Source: Teratosphaeria epicoccoides | Lineage: Eukaryota > Ascomycota > Dothideomycetes > Mycosphaerellales > Teratosphaeriaceae | Direction of reading: 5' to 3' | Assembly: GCA_021401465.1 (NCBI GenBank) | Contig: JADDMT010000204.1 | Coordinates: forward strand, 1 to 38,140 | Length of the DNA stretch: 38,140 bases | Shown here: piece after piece, positions 21,961 through 33,641 of the stretch | Layout: each line of letters starts with the position of its first letter | How positions within the stretch are numbered: the stretch's first letter is position 1 | Translations under genes and position numbers: made by a program | Notes under the pieces: generated by a model | Database searches by the model: none | Seen by the model: the letters and a program-made list of their open reading frames with translations, nothing else | Told to the model about the DNA's origin: nothing

Positions 21961-24723
21961 AGGGTTCTGGCTAAAGCACTAATCGTACTCTATCCTATTA
22001 CTGTAGAAACATGATCAATGCAACTCGAGGAATGCGCTTGAGGATGCTATTCTCAGGCCGCCAGATCTGGCTGTCGTCCTTGTATGATCTATCTACCTAG
22101 CAGTCTTCGCATAACCTTGGCAAATCGCACCGAAATCATGGTTGTAGTTACTACTACACGCAGCACGTAGTAGATATGAACCTTCTCTGGATTGCCTTTA
22201 GGGACTTGATATCCACATGGTTTCCGGTCGTATATTGAGCTGCGTACACGGGAATCTCAGGATATCAAATGCCTCTTGCCCAAGGCCTCTCACGCAAAGC
22301 CGGAGAATCTCGCTGTCGAATTCGCACAGAGACGCGACACTACATGCATGAGAAGGAAATTCTTCTTTCTGTTCCACATTGACTACGCGCAGCTTGCCTC
22401 CGCAGCGTCTCGCACCACCTACCTACCTCTCACCGCATGCAAACCTCTCACCTCGCAGCCCCAAACCACTCTCCCGCCACCCTCCGTGCCACTCCCGGAG
22501 CGCTCGACGACGTCCTCACAGGACATATTTGAAAGGATGTCGAGCGGACAGGCAAGAGATGTGAGCGAGGGATGGATGGGTCGCTTCAGTAGCCCCGCAG
22601 AAACCTACGTGGCTAGTCGCTCATGACTGATCCGAGTTGTTGACATGCTACCGGACACACGGTCGCTTTGCCAATGAAGCATCCATACATAGCGTTCACA
22701 GGGACATCTGATCCTCTCCTCGGAAGACTGTCGAGTATCAAGAGCGGACAAATGCTCTGGATCTAGGCGCTGTTGCTCGCGGTAACGGAGCTGGGATTTC
22801 GACGCATGGTTTCGCTTCGTAGCTGCTCTATGCTCTCCGTTCAAGCTGTGAGGTGAGATTGCGGCGATTGAAGACTCGGTCCACCATTACGCCTCTCTCG
22901 CTCGTCCAACTCGACCCCACCGCCTCAACGCTGTCAGTCCAGCTACTCTGCCGAGGATCAGTTAGCTGAAAAGAAGAAGAGCATGCGGCGCTATCAGCCG
23001 AAATTCAGTCATGCTTTGTGCGTGAGCTAGTGCACACACCTGCCCCAGAAGAGCAGCTGGCGCCAACGACTCAGGACGCCTCAGTGCAAAAGAACCGTTC
23101 GCGCACGGAGAACAAGAATCCGCCAGGCCCGGCGCATCAACCATCCAAGACCCCAGCTCCGCGAACGTATGCGAGGGGCGCGTCTGGCTGGTGAGTCTGC
23201 ACCAGAGAACAGCGTGCGTCCAAGAAGACCAGAGCTCCCATGCCAAGGTACAATCGAAGCATCAGTTGCACACCGTCGTCGAGTCTGAGCGCGAATACGA
23301 TCATGCGCGCCCATCCGTGTCACGGCAGACCGAGAAGGAGGTTGACGTTTCGGCAGCGGTGAAAACGGGAAACAGTCAGGAATCAGCCGCATGCGGCCGT
23401 TAAACCGTGAAGTGTGTTCGGCCAAGGGCATTGAAATAACGCTCGCTGCAGGTACAAAGCTTGCACAATCGAAGACGGCGGAACTCGAAGGCCGGAACAG
23501 AGGTACACACGGGAAATTGCCAGGAGCTGCTGATGGCGCGCAGCCTCCTACTTGGAATATTCAGGTAGTGTTCGAGTGACAAGGGTGACGTCGAAGACAT
23601 GACAGAGGCAGATACTCTCTCCGATGTTCGACTCGATCAGAATGGCAACCACCTTTACTGGCGACGAGTGTAGCCATGGCAATCTCTTCGAGCAGAATGA
23701 GACGGAGGAGACCCACGGATGCTAGTCCCGTACCGAGTTCCTGTTACCTCAGCCCATGTACAGTTTTCCAAAAGCATCGAAGATGTAGGCTGATGATTCT
23801 GGATGACGATAAGCAGCCTTCATGAATGTTGAGCGAGGGTGTGATTATAAAGGTAGAGGAAGCGCATGCTCGAAGAGCTTGCAGGTACGCACCCACCTCT
23901 AGACCTCGGCTTGCGAGCAAGCGCTCGACACGATCTGATGTATAGGTGCCGCGAAAGAGTCCGCGCGGCAAGACGTCTATGCATTGCCCCCGCAGGCACA
24001 GGTCAATCAATCCCGCCAGTGTACCAACCCATTATCTACAGACATATTCCTAAGCCTCTCCATCTCGCGGACAGGAAGTCAACACTATGGCTGCGTTCTA
24101 GTCGCTGCCTACGGATTAGTTAGCTGCCTGGCGTGGGGAACACACTAGTTCTCCGGGCGAGATCATGTCGAGAGGTCATCGAAGGGTCGCCGCAGGGGTC
24201 GCCGAACAGAACTCAGGACAATCGAGCTCAGCAGGACTGGGCCGAGACGCGTCGCGTTACAGCGCTCTCACAGAGTCGTTGCTACAGTGATCAGTCAAAT
24301 GATGTCAAGACATCACTCGATTTTGGCCACTCACGCTCTCCTCCCCGCTGTAGCGAAGAACGGCTATCCTCCTGATTTTCGTATCCTCAGTCTCGAGTTC
24401 CAAACAGTCCAGATGTCACAATGCCGCATCATAGGCGTGCAAAGATCCAGGATTGTGTCCGTTGAGCGCGAAGACTCAAAAAGCCACCATCTCTCCATTG
24501 GGCCAGAGTCGAATGGAATACCTCGTTGGCAGGACAGCCACTTTTTGGCCACTTCGCACAACTTCCAGCTGCACGTAAGCAGTCGAGATTGAAATTCTTC
24601 GGGAAGAACTGAATGCTATGCAGGGCAAGAAGACAGGTCGCTCAAGGTGGAAGAGTACTGTACACATCCTGCCGAGCATATGGCCGCGCTGAGTTCACTG
24701 AGGTGCAGGAGGTCTCGCAATAG
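21961..24723. other. Unique sequence, no gene supported
   Basis: Balanced base composition with normal CpA/TpG, so outside the RIP block. Many short overlapping frames exist on both strands, but none has an ATG, length and codon pattern that stand out. A CT-rich stretch near 22420-22500 could be promoter-like. Decayed gene fragments cannot be excluded. Confidence 0.4.
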
Positions 24724-25047
24724 CGACACCATCAAAGTTCAACACGTATCCAGAAAGTCTGTGTCGCCGCAACAGCCGAGCACAACCCAAAGCTCAGAGC
24801 AGAGACCCCGTCAGCAGCGTCGCCTTTGACGGAAGTAGGTCCTTCACAGATCGTGCCATTCGCACCTGTGAACGTGGACTGCCAGGCCGTCCTGTCAGCT
24901 CTGGCGGACAAGCACGTGAGCCGCGCCTACGACCTCGGCGCCTCAACAATCCTTGAAGGCGCTACACACAAGGCGATTGGCGGAAACCACAACTGCTCAA
25001 GCATAGCCCGTTTAACCAGCCTGTCAAACACCATGGTGAACACCTGA
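24724..25047 (+). pseudogene. Candidate exon or gene remnant, no function recognised
   Basis: An open frame of 107 codons with no ATG near its start, ending at TGA 25045-25047. From about 24830 the codons are strongly biased to G/C in the third position (CVQ-like patterns such as gtg aac gtg gac tgc cag), as in expressed fungal genes. Readable segments include PFAPVNVDCQAVLSALADK and HVSRAYDLGASTILEGA. The lack of a start suggests an internal or terminal exon, or a truncated gene. No family was identified. Confidence 0.3.
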
Positions 25048-25285
25048 ATCCGACTGCCCGCCTTTCCAATCAAACCTTTGTCCTGTTGGTCGTCCTTGCG
25101 CATCATGTTAGTCCTTGAGTCGCAACACAAGGGGTCACCTAGCAGAGGTGGTCAAGTCCATCACTCGGGTTCTAGTTGGCCGGGAGTCTGGGAGTTTGAT
25201 CGGGCTACAACAGATTTAAACGGCACAATGAATTGCGGCCGTTGGCCACGATCGGATACTGCTTTGATTCTCGTGGATGCCGCTG

Positions 25286-25486
25286 TCACGACACAGCTTT
25301 CTGCTCGACAGGCTCTTCGTCCACGACATGACAAAGCGCCCCGGTTCCTGTGGTTAAGCCTGCGAATGGTGGCGCAATCGATCTCGGCGCTCCCTTGGGG
25401 CCGATGCGATCCGCATGACAGTCGTACTCGACGAGTGCCTCCATGTTGTCGTTCACGCTGGAAACGCCCCATTCAAGGCGTGCCAT
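25286..25486 (-). CDS. Small hypothetical protein, 66 aa
   Basis: ATG at 25486, TGA at 25286-25288. Codon use is coding-like (gtc gag tac gac tgt cat gcg). The sequence starts MARLEWGVSSVNDNMEALVE and contains DCHADRIGPKGAPRS and GLTTGTGALCHVVDEEPVE. It has no signal peptide or membrane segment. It could be the first exon of a longer gene or a relic. It lies ~200 bp upstream of, and divergent from, the membrane-protein gene at 25690. Confidence 0.3.
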   Translation of the reverse strand: MARLEWGVSSVNDNMEALVEYDCHADRIGPKGAPRSIAPPFAGLTTGTGALCHVVDEEPVEQKAVS

Positions 25487-25689
25487 GACTCACGGATGTC
25501 TGTCTTGACAATGGAAGTGTTTTGCAGTGATGTCACATGACTGACCCACGACTGGAAGAAGCAGAAGGTGCGACGTGCCTTCCCGCTGCCATCACTCAAT
25601 GCACCCGCCTTTGCTTGCTGCCTCCCCCAAACATTACCGGACCATCCCTTCGAAAGACCCTAGACAACAAGCACAAACAAACCGCAAAC

Positions 25690-26235
25690 ATGGGCATCTA
25701 CCAGAGCCACCCCAGTGACCTGTACGAACAAGTCAATGCAATCTTGAATGATGCCGAGCGTGTGAACGCATCCGCCAAGACTCTACTTCTTGTCAGCATC
25801 GCAGTATTGGCGACAAGCATCTTTGTCACGGGTGAGTGCCTCCTGCTGACGATATGACGCTCGTCTACACGTGAGCTGACACAGATGACAGTCATCCACA
25901 TCCGCCCGAATATCTGCGAGTTCGCCAGCGCAATTGCCTCAATCCAGAAATCCGCCGTCGTCGTCGGGAAATCGAAGGAGCTTGGAAAATGGATGAAGCA
26001 GGCTATCGATACCGGCCTCGACCTCCTAAAGCAGACAGCGACGAACGCCTCGCTGCACCCGAGCCTAGTCGGCAATGCAGACGCCATGCAAATCGTCAGC
26101 AAGCCAGCAAAAGCAGGCAGCAAACCTGCTGCACACAGCAAAGAGTCAGTGAAGGAGGAGGAGCACAAAGTTGGCCAGGTGTATAAGGATGTGGAGGATG
26201 GATGGGTTAGAGTGCGCAAGGATGTGTACAGGTAG
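25690..26235 (+). CDS. Small single-pass membrane protein, one intron (161 aa)
   Basis: Exon 1 is 25690-25831 and exon 2 is 25892-26235 (TAG stop). The 60-nt intron has GTGAGT at the donor, a GCTGAC branch-like site near 25874 and a CAG acceptor at 25889-25891. This acceptor, rather than the nearer one at 25884, keeps the phase (ACG G|TC ATC CAC). The ATG context is AAACATGG, close to a good fungal start. The protein has a short N-terminal part, one hydrophobic segment at residues ~32-51 (LLLVSIAVLATSIFVTVIHI), then a Lys/Ala-rich amphipathic region and a charged C-terminus (KEEEHKVGQVYKDVEDGW). No signal peptide or known domain; probably a small tail-type membrane protein. It is the best-structured intron gene in the window. 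Confidence 0.6.
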
Positions 26236-29200
26236 ACCGCGCTTGAGCAGGTCCTCTGATACTGCAAGCAAGACAAGAGTTTAGTAATGGCAGGGCCTTC
26301 GAAAGCGATCAGGACACAGCGTGTCTGCTTTGGTATCTTGATGGAGTTACTATGACGTTCGCTACCCTACTAGTCGTTAAGGCTTGCTGCTCAGGCAGGC
26401 TTGTCAGTCATGTTTCGCGGAACAGTTGACTTGACGTATCAGATGGAGATTCTCATCCGGAGCGGCTTGAAAATCCCCTCCTTGATTAGAGAGCAATGGA
26501 ATCGGTGAGCGCAACTTCCCATACTTTCCGATTAGGCTTTATGCCGCCTAGTTGGAAGCGGTTGCTTCGACATTCCGAGTGCATCAGCTTTCATCTGGAT
26601 GAATGATGTATAGCCTACCTACTGACTTCCATGCTTCTCGGCATTGCTAGAGGCTTCGGTGTCGCGAGATCGGCACCTACTATGTGACTTGTCTAGACGA
26701 ACGCATCATGGCGGAGTGTACTAGAACATGACTTGTTGCAATGTGCAAGCTTGGAGCTAGCAGACTTCTGAAGCTCGTGACTCTCACTCAAATACACTAG
26801 CGGCTTCGGAAAGGATGGTCGCGTGTCATGAATAGCTTGGAGGACTGTTCGTCGTATGCCATCTTTCTCATTGCCCGTCTCCAAGACAACTAATCTCCTC
26901 GCTAAGCGCCCTTTCACTTTCACGGTCCATCAAAGTCATCCTATTCATACGCCGAAGCATCCATCAATCTTTCAGTGAGCAAGAAGCCACATCAGTCATC
27001 CAGCGAACAACATGCACTGCCAGGCGGATGTAGCTCGGCGCAGGCAGGAGATAGTGATGACGAGCACGATCGGGAGATGGTATCCGTGATGGTTCACTGT
27101 ACGCACCAATACTCGGAGGTAATGATGGACGGAATTAGGCCTAGTCGCGTTCTCTGTTAAACAGCACAGGCGAAGGCGGAGGCGGAGGACTACATGGATC
27201 CATCTGCCAGCGGAGGTAAGCTTGCGGGCGACCACACGATTACACATACTGTTGCAGGTGAGGATGCGGAGACACCTTAGCTTTCGGGCCCGGATGAAGG
27301 GAAAGAGCGCATCGCAGGTGATGCGGGACATTAACATGCGCTCTGCGACAATGCACACGGGGCCTACGTCGCAGGATCGCCTATTCTTGACACGCATGAT
27401 GCAGCACCAGCCATTTCCGGGGGGTTTGACTAGCATGTGTTGCACCCTAAGCCGGTTAGGAGCCGTGTAGGAGATTCGCCTAAGACGACGTGCAGTATCG
27501 ATGACGGAGCAGGTCATGTACCATCTGCGCCTTTCGACCCTTGCGATTCCGAACCAGCTACGCTCGAAGATCAGACCCGTCAGAATGACTCCCTGCACTA
27601 AGATCAAATAGCTCTTCCATCCCCAGAGTACAACTGACACCTCTCTTCCCACAATACTAACATCCGCATCGAAATGTTCGGCGAAGTTCTCGGCCTGCAT
27701 AGCGTCGCGCCCCGACGCATCCGCTCTAACGGGTTCCTTAGCTTGCTCCGGAAATTCGCTGACTATGGGGTCGGTGCGAATACTATGGATGATGCGTTCA
27801 CCTTGTCGCCAAGCGAGCGAGCGGTGCGCAAGCACTCGCTTTCAGTGCCGCCATATCTGTTAGCAGAGCAACCGAAGACGCGGTAGGTTGTTTGTCCGAG
27901 CCTTCCGTCGCGCTATACTCATATCCTCGTCAGCTAGCGCTAACATCGTCTTAAAAGCTGTCCTAGGAGTACTGTCGACATCTCTCATCTCTTCCCATCA
28001 GTCATCCCAAGACCTGTGTAAAAGGGCCGAGTAGATGACATCTCCTCGACTCCAGGATCTCCGTGCTGTCTCTCATCCTCATCGCTCGCACCCTCAGCTG
28101 TCGCGTACATCTAACATGGGAAGCGAGGCATTTTTGGCCGTCAATGTTTCCCGGACCGCCGCATCTCTTGCGTCTAGAGCCTGCTGAAGATGCGGTGGCC
28201 ACGATCGGGACAGCGTGGCAGCAGATATATATCATCGCTGTCGCTGTCATTTTCCGTGTACCTAAGCAGCAGCCGCAGCAGCATGAAGGCGAGTATCTCG
28301 GTCATGTCTGGCGCATGCTGCTGTTCTTGACTAACGGGCCCCGTAGCAGGTTGAGATGCTGAGCCCAAAGCATAAAGCGATAGAAAAGCTCTGCCTGAGG
28401 CGGGCTCAAGGGCCATGCGCAGGGTATGTCCAAAGCACCGTTATAAGTACCCTCCTCTGGCGCAGATGCATTGTTGCTTCCCGCAGACGTAGATAGGGGC
28501 AGAAGCGGCTATCATGTCCAAGGCATCAATCGATGGTAAGGACTCTGCTTAAGGCGGGCTCAATGGCTGTGCGCAGGGTATGTCCTGAATATATGCGTTG
28601 TTGTTTCCGGCAGAAGGAGAAGTAGGGGGCAGACAGCGGCTTCACGTCTTGCCTGCCTAACAACAGCGATCTCCTGCGCGGGTTCGTCGGTGTTCGGGGC
28701 GGAAAGAGAATCAAGCGTAGAAGCGAATCCAACTCCCGCCTGCGCAAGAGCACAGGGCTCCTTAGCCGGTGCGTCGTTGCTCCCGTGGCATTGCCTAAGA
28801 TTTGCAGCGGCGTCCCTCTATATGCAGAGCATCAGGATCAACTAGCCTCCTACGAAACCCAACTGACGAGCCGGGGGTCGCAGCACTACCCCGACGCGCA
28901 TCCTTGCCGCATTCACACCTCTTAGGCATCCTTAGCGCCTTCAGCGCCTTCGTGCACGCTTGCAATTGCAGCGTCATACCTACTACCGCGAACGGGCGGC
29001 GGAGGCAGTGCTGCACAACCAGGCGCAAAGCCGTGGATCGTGCTGTGCCCGATACCAGGACCTGTTAACGAGACAAACACGACGCTAACAGCTCATCAAA
29101 CAGTCCCGTTGCCGCAAGCAAGGTCCGCTGCTTCGGAAGACTCCGCTGTGCAGGAGGAGCACTTTGTCTGGCTCCTTCCTCATTCGGTTTCGTGATATTC

Positions 29201-29767
29201 TCATGGCGTGGTGTCGCAACCATGGCGCTCGTCCATACGGTTGGTCGCCCCGGTGTAGTGAGGCCTTCTTCATGCTTGTGCTCCCGACGGCGGCTACGTA
29301 AGAGGTTGCCGCTCTGAGCGGCCCCTTGATGCTTGCCGTGCCGGATGGCTACATCTTCGTGGCTTACGTGGCAGATAGCGACAATGGTCTCCATCTGACG
29401 TACCTCAAATGGTCAAGTCGTGCTCATATTCTTCATGGGTTTGCCACAATGAAGACAGGTCATGAATCGTACACTCACCCGACTGTGAGCTTGTGCATGC
29501 ATGCCAGAGAGGCCCCGGAAACATCCAAGTGGGAGAAGAGATTAGGAAGCTTCCCGCATGCACTTCTTGCGATTTTACAATGCATACCTGCCTGGCTTTG
29601 ATGCTGGGATGGTGATGTCTGTCTTGTTTCGATCGCAGGATCCTGAATTTGAGGTTTCAAACGCCACGGCCTGCATAACGATCGACAGACCACGACTGGC
29701 GAACATACACGACCACTCGAGACGGAGCGTATGCGTGGATGTGTCCATTGTCTACCGGTAATGTTGC
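26236..29767. other. Unique sequence with decayed or unsupported frames
   Basis: No gene could be supported. A 279-codon minus-strand frame (26996-27835) has no ATG at its start and a composition rich in Arg and Cys, so it is not called. A diverged tandem duplication lies at 28389-28643. Other frames below 110 codons overlap each other on both strands without a clear winner. Confidence 0.4.
28389..28643. repeat. Diverged direct duplication, offset 154 bp
   Basis: 28389-28510 and 28543-28643 share an ordered series of blocks: CTCTGC..AAGGCGGGCTCAA, GCGCAGGGTATGTCC, a GTTGTTTCC/GTTGCTTCC motif and GGGGGCAGA/GGGGCAGAAGCGGCT. Similarity is clear but broken by indels, so the duplication is old. 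A weaker third trace (TCGTTGCTCCCG) is near 28769. Confidence 0.55.
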
Positions 29768-30061
29768 TCAGTGAGGGCCGAGCCATTGCGCTACGTTATA
29801 GCTGCCGAGCTGGGGAAGTATTATTGTAGATGATATGGACTGTCCTCTCCTGCGCTCCGAGAGACATGCATTGCCTGCGTAGCAACATGTTTCATTTCTG
29901 AGCGACCCTATATCTGTCTGTTTGTGGTCGAGGTCCCACAGCGAGTCTGTCACTCTTCCTGGGAACCGCACACTCCCCTCCCCACCCTCAATTGCCATCG
30001 CGGCCTTGACGGGCCTGTCCATGTTCTCGAGAGCGCAGACCCAGTTGAAAGGGCTGCGCAT
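29768..30061 (-). pseudogene. Candidate gene fragment, 97 codons
   Basis: Open from ATG 30061 to TAA 29768-29770, with coding-like codon bias in the first two thirds (ctc gag aac atg gac agg ccc gtc aag gcc gcg). Segments: NWVCALENMDRPVKAAMAIE and GRVTDSLWDLDHKQTDIGS. Just upstream, in another frame, GFQVRDSKYNVIVGDALGF also reads as coding. A frameshift or a lost intron boundary near 30050 may therefore have broken a longer gene. No family recognised. Confidence 0.3.
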
Positions 30062-30526
30062 GCATTGTGAAGCCTAGAGCGTCGCCGACAATAACATTGT
30101 ACTTCGAGTCGCGGACTTGGAAGCCCGTTAGATAGGGTATCGGCGACGTCATTAATGTTGCCGCCACAACTCGATCATGCCACTTAAATCACCTGTGTGA
30201 TCACCCGAGTTCAAGAAGGTCGAAATGACAGTCTGGCTGTTGCAGCAGGAGATGGAATTTCATCGCAAACGTAGAGTTGTGCATCATGACTGAATTGACA
30301 ATGTCCTAGCTCTCTTACACTACCCATCATCCACGATACTCCAAATCCTCTTCGTAATATCCCCTTCTTCTCAACGATAATTCGATCGATCAAATTGCTC
30401 GAAAGACTACGTTATGACCAACTCTTCCGAATGCGATTCCTGTCCGCATGAACCTAGTTTTCTCCATCTAGACTGTCACTACCGACAAACGCCAGGCGAG
30501 CATCCATCTTAACATCTACAAGATAT

Positions 30527-30904
30527 ATGGGTGTCATCTCTAAGCAACATCCACAACGATTGAAACGGTCGACCGTGATAGATGCAAGGCCAGGAATCGT
30601 TCTATTCGCGCAGAGACTGACCGAGATTGCTGGCGGGACACCAGCTAGCAGCAGACGTCCTGTGGACGGGAGTCGACATCAAAAGCAGTCTCGCACGGAA
30701 CATCATAGTGGCGGCTGCTCCCCGAGCACACATGAGCCTGATGAGCTTGTTCCGGACCCGAGGCCAAGCAGTAGAAGCACAGACGTGACAAGGCTACCGG
30801 ACGAATTAGGCGCATCATTCCACAGGCCCCGCGAGCATACTATCTACCTTGTACAACATAGCCGGCAGGGGCACAGTCGGCCGGCGTCAATCAATTACCG
30901 CTAG
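30527..30904 (+). CDS. Hypothetical protein, 125 aa
   Basis: ATG 30527 to TAG 30902-30904, the longest ATG-started plus-strand frame in its neighbourhood. The protein is hydrophilic, rich in Arg, Ser, Pro and His (SGGCSPSTHEPDELVPDPRP), without signal peptide, membrane segment or known motif, and likely disordered. A short TATA-like ATATAT lies just upstream. It may be a chance frame. Confidence 0.3.
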   Translation: MGVISKQHPQRLKRSTVIDARPGIVLFAQRLTEIAGGTPASSRRPVDGSRHQKQSRTEHHSGGCSPSTHEPDELVPDPRPSSRSTDVTRLPDELGASFHRPREHTIYLVQHSRQGHSRPASINYR

Positions 30905-31726
30905 CAACGGGCAGACACAGGGATCTCGCATCGACTGGAATGAATGCCGACTCATGGGACCACTTCATATCAGGACTGCTTGAGGATTACATGCAGTCTG
31001 ATCAAAACTGTGCGGACTCGTAAGCGACATTGTATTTAGTGTAGGCCCCAGCTGGGCATCGGAACGGTCATGGGGGCTTCTACATCCATATGTTGAACGC
31101 CCGCGAGCTTTGGGGTGACATCATGGGTCTGCAAGCGCTGATGACCCGTCTGCTCGCTGAGGCTAAGTAGGGATCGCATACCATCACGATTCGTCGCCAA
31201 AGCCACAGGTGACTCAAGACGAAGCTGAAGCATTTGCCTCCGCACGTGTAGCGAAATGCGCTCTCCCCGGCCTCGAGATCTGTCAATTTCCAGCAGCTGT
31301 CACCTCACGCATGCGCGTGATTTGCTGCTGACGAGCCCTTATTGCCTTGCGGCATATCGAGGTTTCTGATCGTCTCGAGGTGCTGGTGGGATGATTTGCA
31401 TCGCTAACAGCTCTCAAGTGTTAGCAACGGGGTCTAGTTCGGTGCACATCTGGAGGTGCTAGCCTTGTCAAGCCCTGCCCGCCGACAGACTGGAGATGAT
31501 CGAAGTACATATTGAAAGAAAGTGCCGCTATTCATCTGCCGCTATGGCACCGGTCAAATCCAGGTCTGCTGTTCAAAACCTTTACGACGAAAAATATCCC
31601 TATTTGTAGCCCCTCCTGCATCGGTTGTCGAGACGGGCAACAGCTCTGGCAACCAAAGGGTCAAGAAGCGGCATTAGCTGAGAAGGGCTGGGATAGCAGG
31701 AATACGAGGAGGAAAAGAACATGTTG

Positions 31727-32080
31727 ACCACAGCTTTCACCACGAAGACAGATTCGTACGGGCAGCTCTCCAGTACCAGCGGTGGTCACAGGAAGTATTC
31801 AGCCTTCGGCCGTTACATCGCCTTTCGAGCAGCTCGCCGCCCTAGCCTCGGGCCTCTACACCCAATGCCGCACCGGATACTTCCTCGCTCGTTCATTGGG
31901 AGTCGCTCAGCGATCCTGGCGTAAGCTTATGAAAGTTGATGAATACTCTGACTAGAAGCCGGCAACGGCGACGCCTTCTTCGTCTGCGAAGTCACCTTTG
32001 ACTGCATCGGACCAGAGTCCGCTGACACCTCCCCCGTCACATTGGCCTCAGAACTTCTCTACACGCCTATCAGCTGCTGA
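31727..32080 (+). pseudogene. Degenerate gene fragment with an intron-like gap
   Basis: An open stretch after a TGA at about 31725 carries coding-like sequence (TSPFEQLAALASGLYTQCR, TGYFLARSLGVAQRSW) up to 31920. There a GTAAGC...CTGACTAG segment (31921-31955) looks like a very short intron. Beyond it the frame continues AGNGDAFFVCEVTFDCIGPE and stops at TGA 32078-32080. Immediately downstream, in another frame, come INASICLRCPEHGHFSYDV and CCSNNNWTPKPVVAADP, and near 32400 NTAIEVDNHELGHTVTFTAA. Together they suggest one Cys-rich gene broken by frameshifts across 31727-32650. The 35-nt intron is shorter than usual for fungi. Family unknown. Confidence 0.35.
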
Positions 32081-32691
32081 TCAACGCCTCGATTTGCCTT
32101 CGCTGTCCTGAACATGGTCACTTCTCTTACGACGTATGCTGTTCTAATAACAACTGGACTCCTAAACCTGTTGTAGCTGCAGATCCACTTTTGCTAGGTC
32201 CTCGGATCTTCTTGCTTGCGACCCAACGCACTGTCGCACGTGGCTTCTTGTGAGAACCGCCTCATCACCACCCACTTTGTACTCAACACTCGCAAATCAC
32301 GCTTCTGCGAGGCTGCGCCTTCTCAACTACAATCTCCGTCCCTTGACTTCGACCACATCTTCCGCTCTGCAAATGCAGCTGCCGCTCCGACACCTGCTCT
32401 AACACAGCGATTGAGGTTGACAACCACGAGCTCGGCCACACCGTCACCTTCACTGCCGCCCTCCGCATCGAAGGCATCTCATCAATATCAAGCATCAGCA
32501 CCACGTCGTGCCTATCTTCGCACGAATTCGGTCGCAGTCATCAGTCAACGGGTTTGCACCGTGCCATCGTCGCCCTAGAAGCTGTCGACTGTCTTCTCAT
32601 CGACTTCGAGAAACTCATCTACACTTTCGCCGCATCTATACGAGCACACGATACGACACGATTACATGCAGTCCATCAACGTCGAGCATCA

Positions 32692-32828
32692 CGGCACAAG
32701 CATCATCACGGCACAAGCATCATCACGGCACAAGCATCATCACGGCACAAGCATCATCACGGCACAAGCATCATCACGGCACAAGCATCATCACGGCACA
32801 AGCATCATCATGGCACAAGCACCATCAC
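32692..32828. repeat. 17-bp minisatellite, eight units
   Basis: Units of CGGCACAAGCATCATCA start at 32692, 32709, 32726, 32743, 32760, 32777 and 32794 with perfect identity. An eighth starts at 32811 with TGG for CGG. Because 17 is not a multiple of three, all three plus-strand frames read the same 17-residue His/Ser-rich cycle, shifted. That is why three overlapping frames (32508-32912, 32554-32865, 32666-33277) stay open through it. None of the three is supported as a gene otherwise. Confidence 0.9.
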
Positions 32829-33036
32829 GACATCATCGGCCAACTCATCAACGCCGAACACATGATACTACCGAGCACTTCAACCCGACTTTTCCCGTCA
32901 ATACAAGCATGATCATCATCACCAAGCAGCTTCGCCACCACACGGATGAAGCACGTCACCGTGGTACCCTACCTTCGGCCACACCGACAGTCACGCAGCA
33001 GTGGCACGACATCAGTCACACAGGCAAGCGAGAGCA

Positions 33037-33093
33037 TGGGTATCACCTACTGCGCTGGGTATCACCTACTGCGCTGGGTATCACCTGCTGCGC
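33037..33093. repeat. 19-bp tandem repeat, three units
   Basis: Three copies of TGGGTATCACCTACTGCGC (the third has G for A at position 13), 200 bp downstream of the 17-bp minisatellite. As with that array, the period is not a multiple of three. Confidence 0.85.
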
Positions 33094-33641
33094 TGGACAC
33101 GGATGTTTGGGAAAAAGTCAATTTGGTGTGAAGGCGCGATGGTCTACACCCATATACATGTACACGGTCTTACAACGGAGTATCACCCCGGCTTCCCATC
33201 ACCGATATGGCCCCCTCAGGCGGCCTCAGCCTTTGGCTCATCCTCCCGCCGCCATGGCATCATTCTGCTGGGACTAGCAGTCCGGGTCATCGCGGCTGTG
33301 ATAGGCACAGAGGTCCCTGATCTTCCACCGGCAGGCTGCCCAGGATTCCGGAGTAGCTGAGGTCTTCCTGTCTGCGCAGACACAGTACTCTTCGCTGATC
33401 GTCGCGAGGTGCCACCCACATCACTGCGAGGGACAGAAGGAGCTTGTGCAGCACGCTCATGCCTGATTGCTTTGGCTAGCCGCCAAGGTACAGGACCGAC
33501 AACGATTGTGGCAGATGTGGCATTACCGGCAGCAGTAGCGACAGCTCCCGCCGGAATGGCAGTAGTAGCGCGTTGTCATTCGGAGGCAGGATATTCGCAC
33601 CATACCTCGTGATGCGGTCAGTTTCGTCGGCCATTATGATG

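Noticed and set aside
22276..22626. 116-codon frame and its overlapping 61-codon partner
   Set aside because: The start is TTG, the composition is low-complexity Pro/Thr/Ser from a CT-rich tract, and there is no further support.
26996..27835. 279-codon minus-strand frame
   Set aside because: It begins with GTG, has no upstream ATG, is rich in Arg and Cys, shows no domain, and no matching intron signals were seen. Probably a chance open frame, though its length is mildly unusual.
32692..33093. CRISPR-like array
   Set aside because: The units are contiguous tandem repeats with no spacers, in a eukaryotic chromosome end.
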